64,000 nt of DNA, taken from positions 1,178,001 to 1,242,000 of the forward strand of contig JAGKQI010000031.1 of the NCBI GenBank assembly GCA_018806915.1, in the 5' to 3' direction. Under the pieces are notes generated by a model, which saw only the letters and a list, made by a program, of their open reading frames with translations, made no database searches and was not told the origin of the DNA. This document shows positions 60,920 through 64,000 of this stretch, piece after piece. Within the stretch, counting starts at the first letter, position 1. Each line of letters opens with the position of its first letter. Position numbers and translations under genes: made by a program. Origin of the DNA: Phytophthora colocasiae. Taxonomy: Eukaryota > Oomycota > Peronosporomycetes > Peronosporales > Peronosporaceae.

Positions 60920-63900
60920 TTACGTGATATTGAGAGCCTTTCGTAGCTCTCGAGCGGCTGACTGGTTGCCGTGTTCCTTCAGGAATGCCTTCACAGCAAC
61001 AGGTACATCTTGCAGTAAGAGATCAGCTGGTTCCCATGAATTCTCCAGCTCACTTAACCCGCGCCATTGCACTTCGATCTCATGACGCTTTAGATCCGGG
61101 CAGTACCGAGCCTTTAGTAGTTTGTCCACCACATGTCCTTCGCTGTTATGAGCTACATGCAGCAACAATTCCTCGCTGACGTTCAATGAGGAATCTGCGT
61201 AGAACTTAAGACGACTAGCATGAGCCCTCGCGACGTTGGCCTGTCACCAAGTTCTCGATCTCGAAAATCCAATTCGAGATCGTCCCAGTTACCGGGCAGG
61301 GCCGCACCACTTCACCTGTAACTTCCTTCTCGTACGCTGCCAAACATCCGCGTAGAGAACGAAATCTCTAATCTCAAATTGAGCCATTGAAACGCCAGTC
61401 TTTTTGTTGCGGGTTGGCCGTCCTGAAGCTCGTACCGTTGTGTTCACTGTAGAAATACGTTTGTGCATGGCTTCTAGTGCTTGTTTCAAACGCTCAACAT
61501 GTTTTCGCTGACCCGCCTGAATTTTCTCTAGCGTGGTAGACTCACCACCGGTCCTGGAATCGAAATGGTATCTCCTGGACTCATCGCCGTGATTCCCGTC
61601 ATCGCTGTGACCGGCGCAACTCCTCCTAGCGATGGTGATGCTGCGTCTGATTCAACACTAACTGAACAACCTTCACGATACGTGGCCATTCCTGAGGCTG
61701 TAACCTTCCATTCGGACAGAAGCGCTCGACAGCAACGTAATGTCTCCCGCATCACCACTTCAACCGTACCGTTTGCCCATGGGCATCGTGCCGTGGTGAA
61801 GTGATGGTGCGCGCCAAGGCATGCTGAAGAGCTTCAATGACCTTGTTCTTAAAGTGTGTACCCTGGTCGCTAACCCAGGAGCGACAGACACCAAATGCAG
61901 CGAACCACTCCAGCAGACAACTGTACGTCGTTTCTGCATCCGCCGCCACACAGGAGAACAGCCACACAAACTTCGATGCATCGTCCTTAATCACCAGCAC
62001 ATACGTCTCACCTGTGAGACTTTTCCCCATGAACAAGTAATCCCAGTGGATTAATTCGTTCCGGTTGTTCGGCGTGCATTGCTTCTCCCAATAGCCGCGG
62101 TTGTGGGGGTCCACCTTGCGTACTGGCACAATGGAGGCATCTCCCCACGAAAAACTCAATATCCTTCTCCATATCCGTCCAGACAAACTCTGCTCCAATC
62201 TTAGCTAGTGTAGTAGATACTCCGCGATGTCCAGAGATGCCAAAATGCCCCACTGTTACACATACTCGCATCTGTAATTCCACAGCTTCATCGGGGATCC
62301 AGATTCTCCCTTCTGTATCTTTCCACAACTCACTGCCAATCGATCAGAGCCATACCACTTGGTGGGTCGGAGGCGTCCTGAGCGGCAACGATCTCCATAG
62401 TTGTCGGCCAGACAAAGTACCATCGAGTTGTGGCGACAGTGGCAGATTCACTTGTCGTATAGCGCACACCGTCTTAAAAGATGAGCCCCACCTTGACAGT
62501 AGGTCAGCCCACACGTTTTCCTCGCCCGAGATGTCGTGGATGTCGTACTTGTACGCCATCAACAGCATAGCCCAGCGATGGGTTTGTCAGCTGTATACCT
62601 CGGCACAGCTTTCGAAACACTGTGAGGATCGAAAATGTACCGCAAGTTGCGGTGATCTGTATACAAAGCGAAACCATCGTGCCTGTGCAACAAGTAATCG
62701 GCCCGACGACACGTCTCAACAACATACGCCTCCTTTTCCACAATTGCCCACCGCTTTGCTGAGCTCGAGAAAGTTCCACTCACCATGAGTAATGGCTCGT
62801 GATCCTGCTCGCTGAGTGGCCTATCTGCAGTATCTGGTGAAATCTGGGTAATAACTGCACCCCAATGGTGGTCACTAGCATCCGTATACACGGACAGACG
62901 CTTTGCCGGATCTGGATGAGCTAGTTGTAGCGTATTCTTCAATGCTTCCTTGCATTGCTCCAAACATTCCAGCTCTGTGTCTCCCCATCCAGCATCGGCG
63001 AGCAGCACCTTCCTAACTTGGTTCTTCTTTCGGCTTCCAGCCTGCTCGTACACCTTTCCATAAATTTGTGAGAGGACCCACCAGCTTATTGAAAGCTGGT
63101 AGATGGAATACGCATCCAGTTCAGCGCACAGACAAATTGCTGTAATTTGACCAGTAGTAGGAGGTGGAAGGTTTGCCAGTGCCGTCACTCTCGCTGGATC
63201 ATGGCGAACACCATCACCTGACACAATACGGCCACACCAAAGTGCCTCGCGCATGTAAAAGGAACACTTCTTAGGGTTTAACTTGAGCCCCTTCTCCTTG
63301 CAAATGGTCAACACCCGTTTCAGCAAACGCAACAACCCTTCATCGGTGTCGTTGTAGCCGAGGAGGTCATCAATCCAAATGAGCAGTCCTTTGTTGAATA
63401 CTTCGGAAAACATCTCTTGTACTGTTGATTGCACGTAAGCTACACTGTTGGTGCCTCCCATAAGCACCCTAGTCGGCGTGATCACCCCCTCCTCTGTTAG
63501 AATGGAGTAAATCTCTTGACACCAAATGGCCATGGCGAACTGCCAAAAGCCTTTGAAAAAGTCCAACGAAAAATATTTGGATGATCCTCGGAGTCTATCA
63601 AACACGACCTCCAAAATAGGCATAGGCCAGACAAACTGCTCAACGCACCCGTTCGGACCTCGTACATCCACTGTCATCCTGTGTGCGTTAACTTCCGGCT
63701 TGTTCACCACGTGTGAACCCGAGCACCACCGACTCTTTGGGTTGCGATAGCAAAATCCAGCGGCAATGAGTGCATCGATGTGTGTCTTGAGAAATTCACG
63801 ATGCGCTTGAGAGTATCTCCGAGCTCTACACCGTACTGGTACAGCACCAGGTTTGAGGGTTACTTCCATAGGAGGCATATCCACCGGTGGATCTCGACCA

Positions 63901-64000
63901 ATAAACAAACGAAACACGTCAATAAGCTGCATCAAGATGCTCCGTAGTTCCTCCACAAATTCAGGTGTTGCTCCTAGACAACGTGCTTCTTCGACTTTCT
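60920..64000 (-). pseudogene. Gypsy-D pol, several frameshifts, 5' end outside window
   Basis: On the minus strand, from 64000 downward: protease-RT linker, RT with catalytic W-I-D-D, RNase H with Y-T-D-A-S-D (canonical Asp, unlike Gypsy-C), integrase zinc finger C-L-H-C, integrase D (H-W-D-Y), S-D-Q-G and E, then a chromodomain (V-Q-W-R-G-L ... S-W-E-P) ending at 60920. Frame breaks occur near 63140, 62570, 62340, 62100, 61800, 61550 and 61240. Protein identity to Gypsy-C is high across the RT, so they belong to one family. Confidence 0.88.

Larger units (their letters stand above)
60629..64000 (-). mobile_element. Gypsy-D: decayed relative of Gypsy-C, runs off window
   Basis: The 3' LTR (60629-60840, 212 bp) starts TGTTCGTTCG and ends CTACAACA on the + strand, the same termini style as Gypsy-C, followed by a pyrimidine tract CTTCCCTCTCC (purine tract on the minus strand). 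The pol region is homologous to Gypsy-C but interrupted by several frameshifts. The 5' LTR and gag lie outside. Confidence 0.88.

Overview
This window is nuclear DNA of an oomycete, most likely Phytophthora or a close relative. The reasons are intron-poor genes, a tandem array of SWEET sugar transporters, full-size PDR-type ABC transporters, secreted GH17 beta-1,3-glucanases, ankyrin proteins built from short 28-residue W-L-H repeats, and a dense load of young LTR retrotransposons. The species assignment is inference. Retroelement names used below (Copia-1, Gypsy-1, Copia-A, Copia-B, Gypsy-C, Gypsy-D) are local labels.

Layout. 1-3503: two ankyrin-repeat genes on the + strand. 3639-34361: a SWEET cluster of four intact genes on the + strand, one intact gene on the - strand, two broken genes and one C-terminal relic. 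This cluster is invaded by Copia-1 (4563-8976), Gypsy-1 (9705-16627) and Copia-A (19952-30511); Copia-A itself contains Gypsy-C (23321-29039). 34418-36445: a third ankyrin gene, - strand, closes the cluster. 37391-40500: a GH17 glucanase pseudogene broken by a hAT-like element, which carries a second terminal-inverted-repeat element, followed by a repeat family in inverted arrangement. 41284-45354: intact ABC transporter 1. 45457-47546: an ABC gene relic, a mariner-like element and more of the repeat family. 47547-52381: Copia-B, sister of Copia-A, inserted upstream of a second GH17 copy (52629-53518). 54053-58138: intact ABC transporter 2, - strand. 58992-60628: the 3' part of ABC gene 3, cut by Gypsy-D, which runs off the window end.

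Insertion history can be read directly. Target-site duplications match for Copia-1 (ATGCC), Gypsy-1 ((C)CAAG), Copia-A (CTATC), Gypsy-C (GGTAC), Copia-B (ACGTT) and the hAT-like element (TTCTGGAG). LTR pairs are identical or nearly so, so most insertions are recent.

Main leads: (1) Gypsy-1 carries, between pol and its 3' LTR, a 470-codon antisense ORF with a chromodomain-like segment and a papain-like Cys/His/Asp arrangement. (2) Its LTR holds a perfect four-unit heat-shock element, placed by this insertion about 100 bp upstream of a SWEET start codon. (3) Its gag-pol junction has a GGGAAAC slippery site plus a stem at the right spacing. (4) Copia-1 appears to be primed by the anticodon arm of tRNA-Asn and has a lone in-frame TGA between gag and pol.
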